A stretch of DNA of 64,000 nucleotides from Procambarus clarkii (lineage: Eukaryota > Arthropoda > Malacostraca > Decapoda > Cambaridae), in assembly GCF_040958095.1 (NCBI RefSeq), contig NC_091193.1, forward strand, positions 30,086,565-30,150,564. The letters are read 5' to 3'. The notes beneath the pieces were generated by a model, which was given only the letters and a program-made list of their open reading frames with translations, had not been told where the DNA came from and did not search any database. Shown piece after piece: positions 54,841 to 64,000 of the stretch. The translations under genes and the position numbers were made by a program. The stretch's first letter is position 1. Each line of letters begins with the position of its first letter.

Positions 54841-55495
54841 TCCTCGGCTGATGGGACAGTGCATGGTCGTGTGGCTCCAGCTCCGGTGTTGTCTCAGTGC
54901 TGTGACTTGTTTTCAGTGCTGCTCTTACAGTGGTCATGTGAGCTGGGAGTAGTATTCTCACGTACTCGGGCTGCATGTGCTTAGGGTCACCTTCCCCGAG
55001 TGCCCTGTAAGTACCGCCCTTGGAGCTTGAGGTTGCCTTCCTCAAGTCACCTTGGGTCTACCTCTGTTGGCTTTTCGCTGCTTGGCGTTTGGCCGCCCCG
55101 AGTGTTTGGTGGTTTTCCTCCCTTGTTTACCTTGGGGTTAGTGGTAGTTATAGCACTGGTGAGGCGCAGGGTACTGCGTAGCTAGTTTTCACCAATAACA
55201 GCGGCTGGCTCTGTTCCCACTGGGTACGTTGTCCTCTTGCCAGGTTCTTCTTTTATTTTTGTTTTGCCTGGTGGGGGGGAGGGGTCTGCCTTGTGTTTTT
55301 CCCTCCCTCTTATATTAGGGTCGTTTGTGTGGTGGCACCACCTGCTTAGCCCTCGCGAGTGGACACGTCTCGTGGGTTCAGCTTTTAACAGTTTGCTTGG
55401 TAGTTGGGACGCCGGTTAGCAGTGCCCTGCCTGGGATAACCGTTAGCAGACCAGTCTAGGGGGCCTGGGAAACCCCGCGGGGGCTCTCAGGTTCG
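54841..55495 (+). other. 5' untranslated region of DIRS copy E
   Basis: Leader sequence homologous to 3711-4379 and 61816-62480, with the GGGCTGCATGTGCTTAGGG and GCCCTGTAAGTACCGCCCTT anchors. No protein is conserved. It probably contains the promoter, but I cannot point to one. Confidence 0.5.
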
Positions 55496-57107
55496 ATGGA
55501 GGAGACCCTTGTGTCCCTTCTCGCTGTGTGCGAGTTTGAGGGTTGCTCTGTCCCCTTGTCTCAGGGTGACTCTCATTGTTTATGCCTCCGTCATGCTGCC
55601 TGTTGGGTCGGTGACACATTCGACCCTGAGTCCTGCGAGCTGTGTTGCTTGTTCGTGACTCAGTTCACCCAGTCTGCTGATGATTTACTTCGGGTGCAGG
55701 CAGCTCGTGCATTGCAAGGTAGGTTTAGATTGTTGCAACGCGCTCGGGTTGTCACTTCCCCGGATGCCCCGAGGCTGCCCCGCTTTGTGTATTGGGACCC
55801 GGACTTGGGGGTGTTGGTCACTTCGGCCTTGGTTCCGTCTGCGCCCCCTTGTTCTTCCCCCTTTGGTGGTTCATTCTGTCCCCCCCTCTTCCCCCCCCCC
55901 CCCGACTTCCGGCCCCTAAGTGTCTCAGGGCTTTGGGGTCGGGGTAGGGCTTAGAGGTTTCTGAGACTCGGGCAGTTTTGGGGGTTGCCCCGTCCGGGGT
56001 GGCTACAGAGGCATTCGAGTCTGTTCCTCCGGCCAATGCTCCGGGGTCTGACCAGTGGGCCCCTTTTCTTCCGGCTCTTTTGGCTGCCCCGGCTTTTTCT
56101 TGTGAGGCCGGGGCTTTGGAGGACGGCTCAGCCCCGGGGCCTGGTGTAGAGGCTCCTGGGGCTGAGGAGGAGCGGACTTGGGGGCCTTGGGCTCCATTGG
56201 ACCGTGCATGGATGTTCCGTCCTTCTGAGCGGGGCTTACTTTTGCAAGGAGTGGGGTTTTCCTTTCCCCCCTCTGCGTACAATTGGACTTGGGTTCTGCT
56301 CCTCCCTGGGTTCGGTTCCGTGTCCCTGTGGATTCTTCGGTTCAGTCCTTCCGGAGGTTTTCGGCTACCCGCATCTCTCCGCCTGAGGTGCGGTCGACCT
56401 TTGCGGCTTACCTCCTGCGTGACCCGGAGTACGCCTCCATAATGGATCCTTCTTCGTTCAGGTTTGGATCGTCGTGTCCTTCCTGGGTGCGTTATGAGGT
56501 TTCGGGGTCATCCTGGTTTGCAGACTGCCCCTTGTTTTCACTGGATGCTTGGGACTCGTTCTGTCGGACCCCCACGTTTGAGTGGCGTGAGGCATTGACA
56601 GTGGTCCAGGTTTAGCTGGGCGGTGATTTTAAGCACCTTAATGAGTGTCTTCGCTCCTGCCTTTCTGTGGGATGTTGGTGTGGTGCAGCTCCATGTGCAG
56701 GTTCCTTCCCTGTCGGCTGCTCTTGTGGCTTTTTTGGCTTCGGTCCTGCTTTTCTTTTCCCTCCTGGAGCTATCTTCTGACTGGCTTGCGGAGGATGTTG
56801 AGGCGCTTGGGGCCGTTCCTGGGTCTGATGCTTTGTTCTCGGCTGTTCGGGCATGGTCTGCCATGTTGAAGCTTTTTGCGCCGATCCTGCGGGAGGCGTT
56901 GCTGTGGTTTTTCGATGTGCATTTCGCATGTCGTTAGGCGGTCCTTGCTTCCTCCTTGGAATTCGCTTGGGCCCTGGTTCTTAGATTGTCTTCTCCCTTT
57001 TGTCCTCTGCTTTTTGAGGCTTCTGCGGTTGAGCGTTATATTCAGACGACTTCTTCCTCTTGCCACCCTATGTCTGAGTTGTTAGTGCTCAGGGGGACCT
57101 GGGGGTT
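55496..57107 (+). pseudogene. DIRS ORF1 (gag-like), copy E
   Basis: The amino end 55496-55954 encodes CEFEGCSVPLSQGDSHCLCL, then RHAACWV and SCELCC, a Cys/His-rich zinc-binding module, then FTQSADDLLRVQAARALQGR (helical) and a Pro-rich linker. A C13 run at about 55895 shifts the frame. Later conserved blocks are FRRFSATRISPPEVRSTFAA and LLRDPEYASIMDPSSFRFG. A stop lies at 56613. The frame is finally split at 57107 by the Penelope insertion. Its role is inferred as the DIRS ORF1 nucleic-acid-binding or capsid-like protein. Confidence 0.75.
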
Positions 57108-57725
57108 GTTGACCAGACCACACACTAGAAGTTGAAGGGACGACGACGTTTCGGTCCGTCCTGGACCATTCTCAAGTCGATTGTGATGAGGAGGTAGGGA
57201 CAGGCAATAAATAGGCAAGAGAGAGCTGAGGAGGAAAGTAAGGTGTAGGGGATAGTAGTAAAAATGAGAACTGCAGAAGGCCTATTGGCCCATAAGGCGG
57301 GCATGTTCAGGGAAAGGAGATCCAGAAGTGTTGAACTGGAGAAAGTGAGATAAAGAAAGAGGGAGAACTTGCTCAGCAAGACAGTCTTTGAGAAACCTGA
57401 GCTGGTTCTTTCGACGCTTGGCGGCAAGAAGGGAAGATTCAAGGGCGCGAAAAGGCCGTTTGAAGGAAGGTAGAGCATCGAAGAAATTAAACAGAGTAAG
57501 ACGCGTACGTGTGGTATCCATATGCAAGCGATGAGTCACAATAACGTGGCTGAAGTATGTTGACCAGACCACACACTAGAAGTTGAAGGGACGACGACGT
57601 TTCAGTCCGTCCTGGACCATTCTCAAGTCGAACCGAAACGTCGTCGTCCCTTCAACTTCTAGTGTGTGGTCTGGTCAACATACTTCAGCCACGTTATTGT
57701 GACTCATCGCCTGCACCTGGGGGTT
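57097..57725 (-). mobile_element. Penelope-like element with 11-bp TSD
   Basis: The insert 57108-57714 is flanked by ACCTGGGGGTT at 57097-57107 and 57715-57725, in DIRS ORF1. On the minus strand it has a palindromic pair of pLTR pieces (57714-57547), a coding segment (57521-57282), a short 3' region and a terminal pLTR (about 57185-57108). The arrangement of inverted plus direct pLTRs is characteristic of Penelope-like elements. Most of the RT and the GIY-YIG endonuclease are absent, so it is non-autonomous. Confidence 0.85.
57282..57521 (-). pseudogene. Penelope-like ORF, amino-terminal remnant
   Basis: 79 codons read LFNFFDALPSFKRPFRALES, then SLLAAKRRKNQLRFLKDCLA and EQVLPLSLS. They resemble the region before the RT domain in Penelope-like proteins, with basic Lys/Arg helices followed by FLxxCLxxxVLP. 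A stop follows at LMGQ. The domain assignment rests on the pattern and on the flanking pLTRs. Confidence 0.55.
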
Positions 57726-58129
57726 CCTTCCCGGCAGGGTCGTACCAGGGCTCGCGGTTCCGTTCGTCAGGGTAGGCCAAAGGTGTCGGGTTTGGTGCTG
57801 GTGCCACCTGCGGTCCCGCCTGTGCCTGGTCGGCGCGGTGTTCGCTCTGCGTGCAGGTCGGGTTCTCATAAGGGGCAGCGGCCCTTTCGCTGTTCGCCCC
57901 ATTCATGGGGAGATGGGGGGAGGCTTTCTCTGTTCGCTCATGCTTGATCTCACGATTTGTGGGCTTTTCGGGTCGTTTCTCGCGGCCTGCGGTGGCGTTG
58001 GGTGGCTCCTCTTCCTATGGGGGGTTCAGGGCTGAAGGGGCAGGTTTCCTCTCCTTCGCTCCGTCGGGTCATCTTGGAGTGGGTGCGCTTGGGCGTGGTC
58101 GAAACGACGCCGTCCCTCAGGTGGGTTTC
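57726..58129 (+). pseudogene. DIRS ORF1 end / linker to RT, copy E
   Basis: Resumes the DIRS sequence after the Penelope insertion (TTCCCGGCAGGGTCGTACCA, matching copy A at about 32738). It encodes a basic Arg/Gly/Pro-rich segment in overlapping frames. The boundary between ORF1 and the RT polyprotein cannot be fixed because frames are broken. Confidence 0.55.
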
Positions 58130-58889
58130 CTGCCTGTTTCCGGTTCCGAAACGGGACTGTACAGACCTGCGGTTCATTCTGGACTTGTTCCCTCTGAACC
58201 CTTGAGTTTCTTGTCCCTCGTTTTGGATGACCACTCTGTCCCAGGTCCGGCTTCTGTTGGAGCCAGGTGCTTGAATGGTGTCCCTGGACCTCAAGGACGC
58301 GTATTGGCACGTAACTATTCATATGGGGTTCCGGGACTGGCTCAGTTTTGTTGTGGGGCGTCAGTGCTACTGCTTTTGTTGTCTTCCCTACGGGTTGAAT
58401 CTGGCACTTCGCGTGTTTACACGCATTACCCGGGTCGTGGTGGCCTGTCTGCGTCTGTTAGGTATTCAGGTGTTGGCTTACCTCGACGACTGGCTGGTTT
58501 AAGCTCCCAGTCAGTCAGCGTGTCTGCTCGCCAGGGATTTGGTGCTTTCCCAGCTCGCTGGGTTCGGATTTCTGGTGAACTGGCAGAAGTCCCGTCTGGT
58601 TCCCTCCCAGGTTCGGACCTGGCTGGGTCTTGTGTGGGACTCTTGGACCGCTTCCTTGTCTCTTCCTCCAGAGTTTCTCCTTCGGCTGCGGTCTTGCCTG
58701 TGTCTGTTTCTGGGGGGCTTCCGGGTCACCCAGCGGTTGCTCGAGGGTTTGTGCGGGAAACTGAACTTCGCGGTGTTGGTCTACTTGCCGGGTCGGGTTT
58801 GGCTTCGTCGGCTGTTCTGGGTCCTGCGGGGATGTCCCTTCCGCCTCTCTCGCAATTGCTGGGTTCGACCCCTGGGGGCTTTACGTTGA
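58130..58889 (+). pseudogene. DIRS reverse transcriptase, copy E
   Basis: RDCTDLRFILDLFPLNP ends in a stop at about 58204. Then come SLDLKDAYWHVTIHMGFRDW, LPYGLNLALRVFTRITRVVV and YLDDWLV, with a TAA right after the YLDD box at 58500. The remainder (VLSQLAGFGFLVNWQKSRLV through LEGLCGKLNFAVLVYLPGR) is open to 58889. Catalytic residues are present but three or more breaks make the copy dead. Confidence 0.85.
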
Positions 58890-58931
58890 CTGCTGTGTCG
58901 CCGGCTTCCTCTTCGGGTTTTTCAGGGTTCA

Positions 58932-59750
58932 GTGCCTTGGCGCCTGCCCGAGTCTTCACTCGATGTGTTCATGGACGCGTCGTCTCTCGGCTGGGGCTTT
59001 GTGACCAGTGTTCACCAGGCCGGCCAGGGGCAGTGGGGTCCGTCCTTCCATTGGGTCCACAGCATGGTGCGGGAGTTCACGGCGGTGTGGTTTGCGCTCC
59101 GGAGCGTTCGGGTCGCCCGCAGATCGACGATCCGGCTCCATTCGGACTGCTCCCCGGTGGTTCATTGCCTGCACCGAGGGGGTTTGGTGCAGTCCTTGGC
59201 TCTTTGGGGTTGGTTGCTTTGGGTGCCTCGTTTGCTGAGTTCTTGGGGTTTGGCTCTCCTGGTGGTTTACGTCTGGGGGGTGGGGAGGGTGTCCAACGTC
59301 CTGGCGGATGGCCTATCCAGGTTCGTTCCCCTCTCCACAGAATGGACAGTCGATGCCAATTCCTTCAGTTGATTCTGCCGGACGTTCGGGCGCCTGGAGG
59401 TGGACCTCTTCGTGTCTGCGTGGTCGAGGTGTTTTCCGGTTTATGTGGCGCCCTTCCCCAACTGCGATGCTGTCGGGATTGACGTTTTTCAGCAGGACTG
59501 GTCGAGGTGGGGGTTCCTGTACCTCTTTCCCCCGGTTCGGCTGCTGCTCCGGGCCCTGGCTCGCTTGGAGACCAGGGTCGAGTGGTTCTCTTGGCCCCGT
59601 GGTGTCTGGCCCAGCCGTGGTTTCAGGCGCTGCTTGCCCTGTGTCTGGACCCGGAGGTTTTTCCGCGGCTCCGTCTCTTTCAGGAGATCGGGCCAGTCTG
59701 GTACGTGTCTGGTTCGCTCTTCTCCGCAAGTCTTCCCGTTTGGTGTTTTT
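58932..59750 (+). pseudogene. DIRS RNase H region, copy E
   Basis: The open frame 58932-59372 carries LDVFMDASSLGWGFVTSVHQ (first Asp; TD changed to MD), VREFTAVWFAL with the catalytic Glu, TIRLHSDCSPVVH and SNVLADGLSRFVPL. The DIRS tail MDLFVSAWSRCFPVYVAPFP then follows in a different frame from 59400. It is the best-preserved RNase H in the window. Confidence 0.8.
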
Positions 59751-59755
59751 GACTC

Positions 59756-60746
59756 GTGTTTATCACCATCTTAATGGTGAGCAGGTGGCTTCCTTGTTGG
59801 TTTCTCACTTGCTGGTTTCCTCTCGGCGGCAGTATGAAGTTTCCTGGGAATCCTTCCGGTTCTTTTTGGCCCTTCGTCGTTTTTCGTCACTTTCAGTTCG
59901 GGTGGTGTTGTCCTTTCTCTCTTAGTTGTTTCAGGACCGTCATCTGATGCCTAATACTGTTGCCTCATATCGTGCGGCGCTGGCGGAGCCGCTGTGGCTT
60001 GCTTTCGGTATTGATGTTACTTCTGCGCCATTTCGCAAGCTTTCTCGGGCGTTGCTTCACCTCCGGCCTGCTCATGCGCCGCCTGAGCCATCCTGGTCTT
60101 TGGACAGAGTGCTCATCTATCTTTCTTCTCCTCTGTTTGTTGTGCCCCCTTCGGTTTAAGATTGCTTTGCTAAGGCTCTTTTTCTGTTGGCATTGTCCTC
60201 TGGGGGTCACGTGGCGGAGCTTCATGCTCTTCTCCGGCACAGAGTTTTTGCTCCTTTGATTGCTGTCTTAAGTATGTTCGTCTGCAACCATCTCCCTCTT
60301 TTTTGGCGAAGAATGAGATTGCTGCTTTCCGGAGGGGTCCTTGGGTTGTTGATGCTTGGGTTGTCAGGCTAGGGGGTTCACCATATGTTGTGTCCAGTTG
60401 CGGCCCTCCGCCGTTGTTTGTGCACCACGGCTTCTGTGTCTGGGGATGCGCTTTAGGTTGATCCGGTTTCCTTTCTTCCCTGTTTGCGGGTTCGGGTCTC
60501 TCAGGTCGTCTGCAGGGTTATTAAATCCAGCCAGCCTGCTGTCTATCCCCGTGTTGTGACGTTCGTAAGTTTGCTGCTCCTGCTGCCGTCTTCGGCAATA
60601 TGTCTTGGGCTGACTTTCAGGCACGGGGATTTTGGCGGTTGAACAGGGTCCTGGCTGCACGCTCTCTTGTGAATGTTTCTGGGCCCAGTTGGGCCTGTGT
60701 TGCTTTGGGTCAGTGGATGCAGCCCTTTGTCTCGACTTCGCGTTGA
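59756..60746 (+). pseudogene. DIRS tyrosine recombinase, copy E
   Basis: Amino domain: DRHLMPNTVASYRAALAEPL at about 59929. The first catalytic Arg region is SSGGHVAELHALL (Arg changed to His). The H-x-x-R region is GACGTTCGTAAG (DVRK) with a 1-bp deletion before it. The nucleophile position reads AARSLVN (Tyr changed to Ser). The frame ends in TGA at 60744-60746. Stops at about 59925, 60160 and 60370 also occur, so the enzyme cannot be active. Confidence 0.8.
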
Positions 60747-60814
60747 GCAGTGGAGCACCGACTGCCTGTCTGGTAAGTCCCCATGGTTTTCTTTGGTAGT
60801 CTTTGGTGAAGTAG

Positions 60815-60905
60815 CTCCGGGAAGCCATAGGGGCTTTCCAAGGATACCAGTGTTGAATGTAATGAAACGCCATTTTCTGGGTGAGTCCCGGAGGCTCCCC
60901 GGCAA
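60815..60905 (+). repeat. internal complementary region (ICR), copy E
   Basis: GCTCCGGGAAGCCATAGGGG is complementary to the left ITR end. It is directly followed by ACCAGTGTTGAATGTAATGA...CTGGGTGAGTCCCGGAGGCT, complementary to the right ITR end at about 61335-61390. It has the same fused layout as 35812-35888 and 49792-49880. Confidence 0.8.
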
Positions 60906-60939
60906 CCCTCCCGCCCTCCGCTCGCCGTTTTTTCATGGT

Positions 60940-61395
60940 TTTTGATATCCAGCCTCTGAACTGGGGCGAGGATCGCCAGCTCAGGGGGTCTGGGGTTCCC
61001 CCCTTCCCCCTCCCGGGGAGGGGGGAGCTGCGCAGACATGCGGCGCAGCTCGTGTCGACATGCTTGTTTGCTCATTTTTCTTTTGGGGAGTTCTGTCCAT
61101 TCGTTTGTCGATTTTCATTGTTAACCAGAATAGGGGTTTGTTTTGAGGCGCTTATCTTTCTGGGTGTCTGTCCTGGTCGATGGCAGATATAGAATGCTCC
61201 AAATCACATGTGCCATTGCTCCCCGTGCCTCTGTGAGGGGGCCAGGTTCTGGCTCGTGGTCCCCGGTAGGCTAGAACTCCACCCACATTGACTGATGCAA
61301 AATAGTTAGTTTATCCATATCAGCCATGGATAGCTCCGGGGAGCCTCCGGGACTCACCCAGAAAATGGCGTTTCATTACATTCAACACTGTTTTT
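60940..61395 (+). repeat. right ITR of DIRS copy E
   Basis: Inverted copy of 54423-54840, with CTCCCGGGGAGGGGGG at about 61012, GATGGCAGATATAGAATGC at about 61180 and a final CATTCAACACTG plus T-run at 61379-61398. Confidence 0.85.
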
Positions 61396-63820
61396 TTTTC
61401 TGGGAGAGCCCCCTACGGCTCCCCGGAGCTTACTAGGCTGATATGCTAATGTCAGACTTTGGCATCATTCATGTGTATGGAGTTCTTGTGGGCCTACCGG
61501 GGACCACGAGCCAGAACCTGGCCCCCCATTAGAGAGGCAAGGGAAGCAATGGCCTGTAGAAACCCCCGTGTGATTGGAAGCATTCTACGTCTGCCATCGA
61601 CCGGGTTAGGCACCCAGAAAGGTAGGCGTCCCAAAACAAACCCTTATTCTGGTGAAAATTGTAACCAAAGACCGAACGAGTGGATAGAACTTCCCAAACG
61701 AAAACGAGCAAACTAGTATGACATCACCCGTCATCGCGCCTCTGTCTGCGCTGCTCCCCCCTCCCCGGGAGGGGGAAGGGGTAGCCCCAAACCCACCGCG
61801 CTGGCGACCCACACCCCCAGTTCTTGAGGCTGATGTTATTGCCTCGGTTTTGTGCTCTGGCTCTGGTCTTTTGCGGCGCTGCGCCTTGTGTGTGGCTGCT
61901 GTACTTCAGGGGTGTGAGAGCCTGGAGTTATTCTTCAGTACTCGGGCTGTATGCGCCTAGGGTTCCCTTCCCTAGGTGCCTTGTAAGTACTGCCCTTGGA
62001 GCTTGGAGTTACCCTCCACAAGTTCCTCGGGGTCTGCCTCTGTGTGTCCGTTTCACTGCTCGGTTTTTCGGCTGCCCTTTGGGTACTTGGGTGTTTTGTC
62101 TCCCTCATTTACCTTAGGGTAAGAGGCAGTTTTTGCACTGGTAGGGGATGCAGGGTGCTGCACAGCTAGTTGTCACCTATCACAGCGGTCGGCTCTGTTC
62201 CTTGGGGTACGTTGTCCTCTTGCGGGGGTTTTGTTTTTTCTTTTTGTACTTGCTCAGGTGAGGGGGGGGGGGGTTCTGCCCTACTTGCCACTGGTGTTTG
62301 GCCTCACCCTGATATTTGGTGGTGCCCCCTGCTTGGTCCCCGTGAGTGTACACGTCCCTGGGGTTCACCTTTAGTCTGTTTGGTTGGTAGTTTTTGGACA
62401 CCAGTTAGCAGTACCCCTGCCTGGGCACGAGTCCTCTTAAAGTAAACGCTCAGGACCCTGGGAATCCCCTAGGGGATGCATGGGTCTGATGGATGTGACC
62501 CCAGGGTTTCCCCCCCTCGCTTTGTGCAAGTTTGAGGGTTGTTCGGTCCCCTTGTCTCAGGGCGACCCTCACTGTTTTTGCCTCCGTCACGCAGCCTGTT
62601 GGGTCGGTGACACTTTCGACCCTAAGTCCTGTGAGTACTGCTGCTTACTGGTGACTCAATTTACCCAATCTGTGGATGATCATCTTCAGGTACAGGCTGC
62701 GCGAGCGTTGCATTCTAGGTTTCGTTTGTTGCAACAACTAGGTTAGTTGCTCACTCGGATGCCCCACGGCTGCCCCGTTTTGCTTATAGGGACCCGGACT
62801 TGGGGGTGGGGGTCGCTTCAACCCTGGTTCAGTCGCAAACTCCTAGTCCTTCCCCTTCTGTTGTACGTTCTGGTCCCCCTCCCCTGCTTCCGGCCCCAAA
62901 ACGTCTGAGGGTTTCGGAACCGGAGCTGGGGTTAGTTGGTCTTGAGACTTGGGCAGCCTCGGGGGATACCCCTTCCGGTGTGGCAACAGAGGCATTCAAA
63001 TCTCCTCCCCCAGCCGAAGCCTCTGGGTCTGACCAGTGGGCCTCATTCTATCCGGCTTCTACGGCTGTGCCGGCCTTGTCTGGTGGGCTTGGTGCTTGGG
63101 GGGAGTCTTGGCCCCGGGTCCTGTGGAGGAGGACCCTGGGGCTGGGGAGGGGCTGGCTTGGGGGCCTTGGGCTTCGTTGGACCCCGCCTGGGTTTTTCTG
63201 CCCTCTGAGTGGAGCTTTCTGTTACAAGGAGTGGGGTTTTCTTTTCCCCCCTCTGCGTATGAGTTGGACTTGGTGTCTTCTCCTCCCCTGGTTCGGTTCC
63301 GTGTTCCCCCGGGTGCTTTGGTTCCGTCTTTCCGGAGGTTTTCGGCTTATCGCATCCAACCTGCTGCGGTGCGGGCGGCCCTTGCAGCTAACCTCCTGTG
63401 TGACCCGGATTATGCCTCGGCAATGGATCCCTTGGCTTTCAGGTTTGCAATTTCGTTCCCTTTCTGACTCCGTTACAAGGTTCCGGAGTCTTCCTGGCTG
63501 GCGAGCTGTCCTGTCTTTGCTTTGGAGGCTTGCCACTCCTGCAGTTCCCGCACGTTTGAGTGGTGGGAGGCTTCAACGTTGCTTCAGGTTTTCCTGGGGG
63601 GGGGGCGACCTTGAGCACCTCAGTGAGTGCTTGTTTGCTCCTCCCCTTCCCTGGGATTTTGGTGTCGTTCAGCTACACGTGCATGTCCCCCTCCTTTCGG
63701 CGGCACAGGTGGCGGAGGACTTGCGCGCTCGGGGCCTTTTGGTTGCGGCCTTGCGCTTTTTTTCCCTCCTGGAGCTGTCTTCGGACTGGCTCACGGCGGA
63801 TGTGGGGGCACTGGGGCTTG
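61396..63820 (+). mobile_element. DIRS-like copy F, 5' part
   Basis: The left ITR 61396-61815 begins CTGGGAGAGCCCCCTACGGC directly at the T-run that ends copy E. The leader and ORF1 follow up to about 63818, where the DIRS sequence is replaced by a LINE-B 3' end. The RT and recombinase are not in this window. Confidence 0.85.
62480..63818 (+). pseudogene. DIRS ORF1 (gag-like), copy F
   Basis: The frame 62480-62746 encodes CKFEGCSVPLSQGDPHCFCL, then RHAACWV and SCEYCC (zinc-binding module), ending in a TAG at 62744. The next frame, 62800-63831, is open for 343 codons and includes PPAEASGSDQWASFYPASTA, FRLIASNLLRCGRPLQ (shifted) and VVQLHVHVPLLSAAQVAEDL with AALRFFSLLELSSDW. It is the longest ORF1 frame in the window but still contains indels (a G-run near 63597). 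Confidence 0.75.
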
Positions 63821-64000
63821 ACTGCACATAAGGGACATAACTGGCCGACCCCTCACAGTGTTCAAGAGAGAACTGGATAAGCACCTCCAAAGGATACCTG
63901 ATCAACCAGGCTGTGACTCATACGTCAGGCTGCGAGCAGCCGCGTCCAACAGCCTGGTTGATCAGTCCGGCAACCAGGAGGCCTGGTCGACGACCGGGCC
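63819..64000 (+). mobile_element. LINE-B 3' end, cut by window edge
   Basis: It matches 51746-51926 closely (ACTGGCCGACCCCTCACAGT). It encodes the last RT residues (GRPLTVFKRELDKHLQRIPD) and the conserved 17-bp stem (63898-63914 with 63949-63965). The tail lies beyond the window. It interrupts DIRS copy F ORF1. Confidence 0.85.

Larger units (their letters stand above)
54423..61395 (+). mobile_element. DIRS-like retrotransposon copy E (full structure)
   Basis: The most complete copy. It consists of left ITR 54423-54840, leader, ORF1 from 55496, RT/RNase H 58130-59750, tyrosine recombinase 59756-60746, ICR 60815-60905 and right ITR to 61395. A 607-bp Penelope-like insertion at 57108-57714 splits ORF1. 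Without it the element is about 6.4 kb, in the usual DIRS range. Stops and frameshifts occur in every ORF. It inserted into a T-run inside the recombinase of copy D, and copy F starts at its right end. Confidence 0.85.

Noticed and set aside
57905-59482. 525-codon frame across the RT of DIRS copy E
   Set aside because: It lies in a frame different from the recognisable RT and RNase H motifs. GC-rich sequence keeps it open by chance.

Overview
The window is eukaryotic and arthropod. It is most probably from a decapod crustacean, crayfish- or shrimp-like. The evidence is interstitial (CCTAA)n motif, a spliced ciliary/Hedgehog gene of animal type, and several repeat families that I recognise as typical of decapod genomes: a Penelope-like pLTR unit, LINEs ending in a CTCAAGGTAAC tail, and a tRNA-derived SINE. 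No bacterial operon, CRISPR array or rRNA gene is present. Nearly all of the 64 kb is repeat or retrotransposon.

Layout. 1-3.2 kb is AT-rich flank with small insertions: a 73-bp Penelope-derived unit with a perfect 13-bp target-site duplication, a 330-bp inverted-repeat element carrying telomere-like motif, a LINE 3' end and a mariner-like terminus. 3.28-36.4 kb is one tyrosine-recombinase (DIRS-like) retrotransposon, copy A. Its first reading frame is split by about 27 kb of tandem repeat: a G-rich 28-bp satellite (5.1-12.4 kb), a 500-N assembly gap, and a C-rich 21/18-bp satellite (12.9-32.3 kb). A small Penelope palindrome sits inside the second satellite. 36.6-38.8 kb holds the only host gene I can support, a 705-codon 5' exon of TBC1D32/BROMI (broad-minded).

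39.3-64 kb is a graveyard of further DIRS pieces (B, G, C, D, E, F), probably inside the next BROMI intron because no later BROMI exon is recognisable. These pieces are cut by LINEs, a SINE, a Penelope-like element and a MITE, often two or three levels deep. Copy E (54.4-61.4 kb) is the most complete. It shows left inverted terminal repeat (ITR), zinc-binding ORF1, reverse transcriptase, RNase H, tyrosine recombinase, internal complementary region (ICR) and right ITR. Copy F starts exactly where E ends.

How the parts work together. DIRS elements make a circular DNA intermediate through RT/RNase H and insert it with a tyrosine recombinase. The ITR/ICR architecture needed for this is clearly visible, but every protein-coding copy here is broken by stops or frameshifts. 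The very long open frames over the satellites are by-products of repeat units without stop codons, not genes. The most interesting points are the hammerhead-like fold carried by the Penelope units, the satellite block lodged in a DIRS ORF next to a conserved gene, the preserved ICR, the end-to-end DIRS junction, and the conserved stem-loop in the 3' end of a LINE family.
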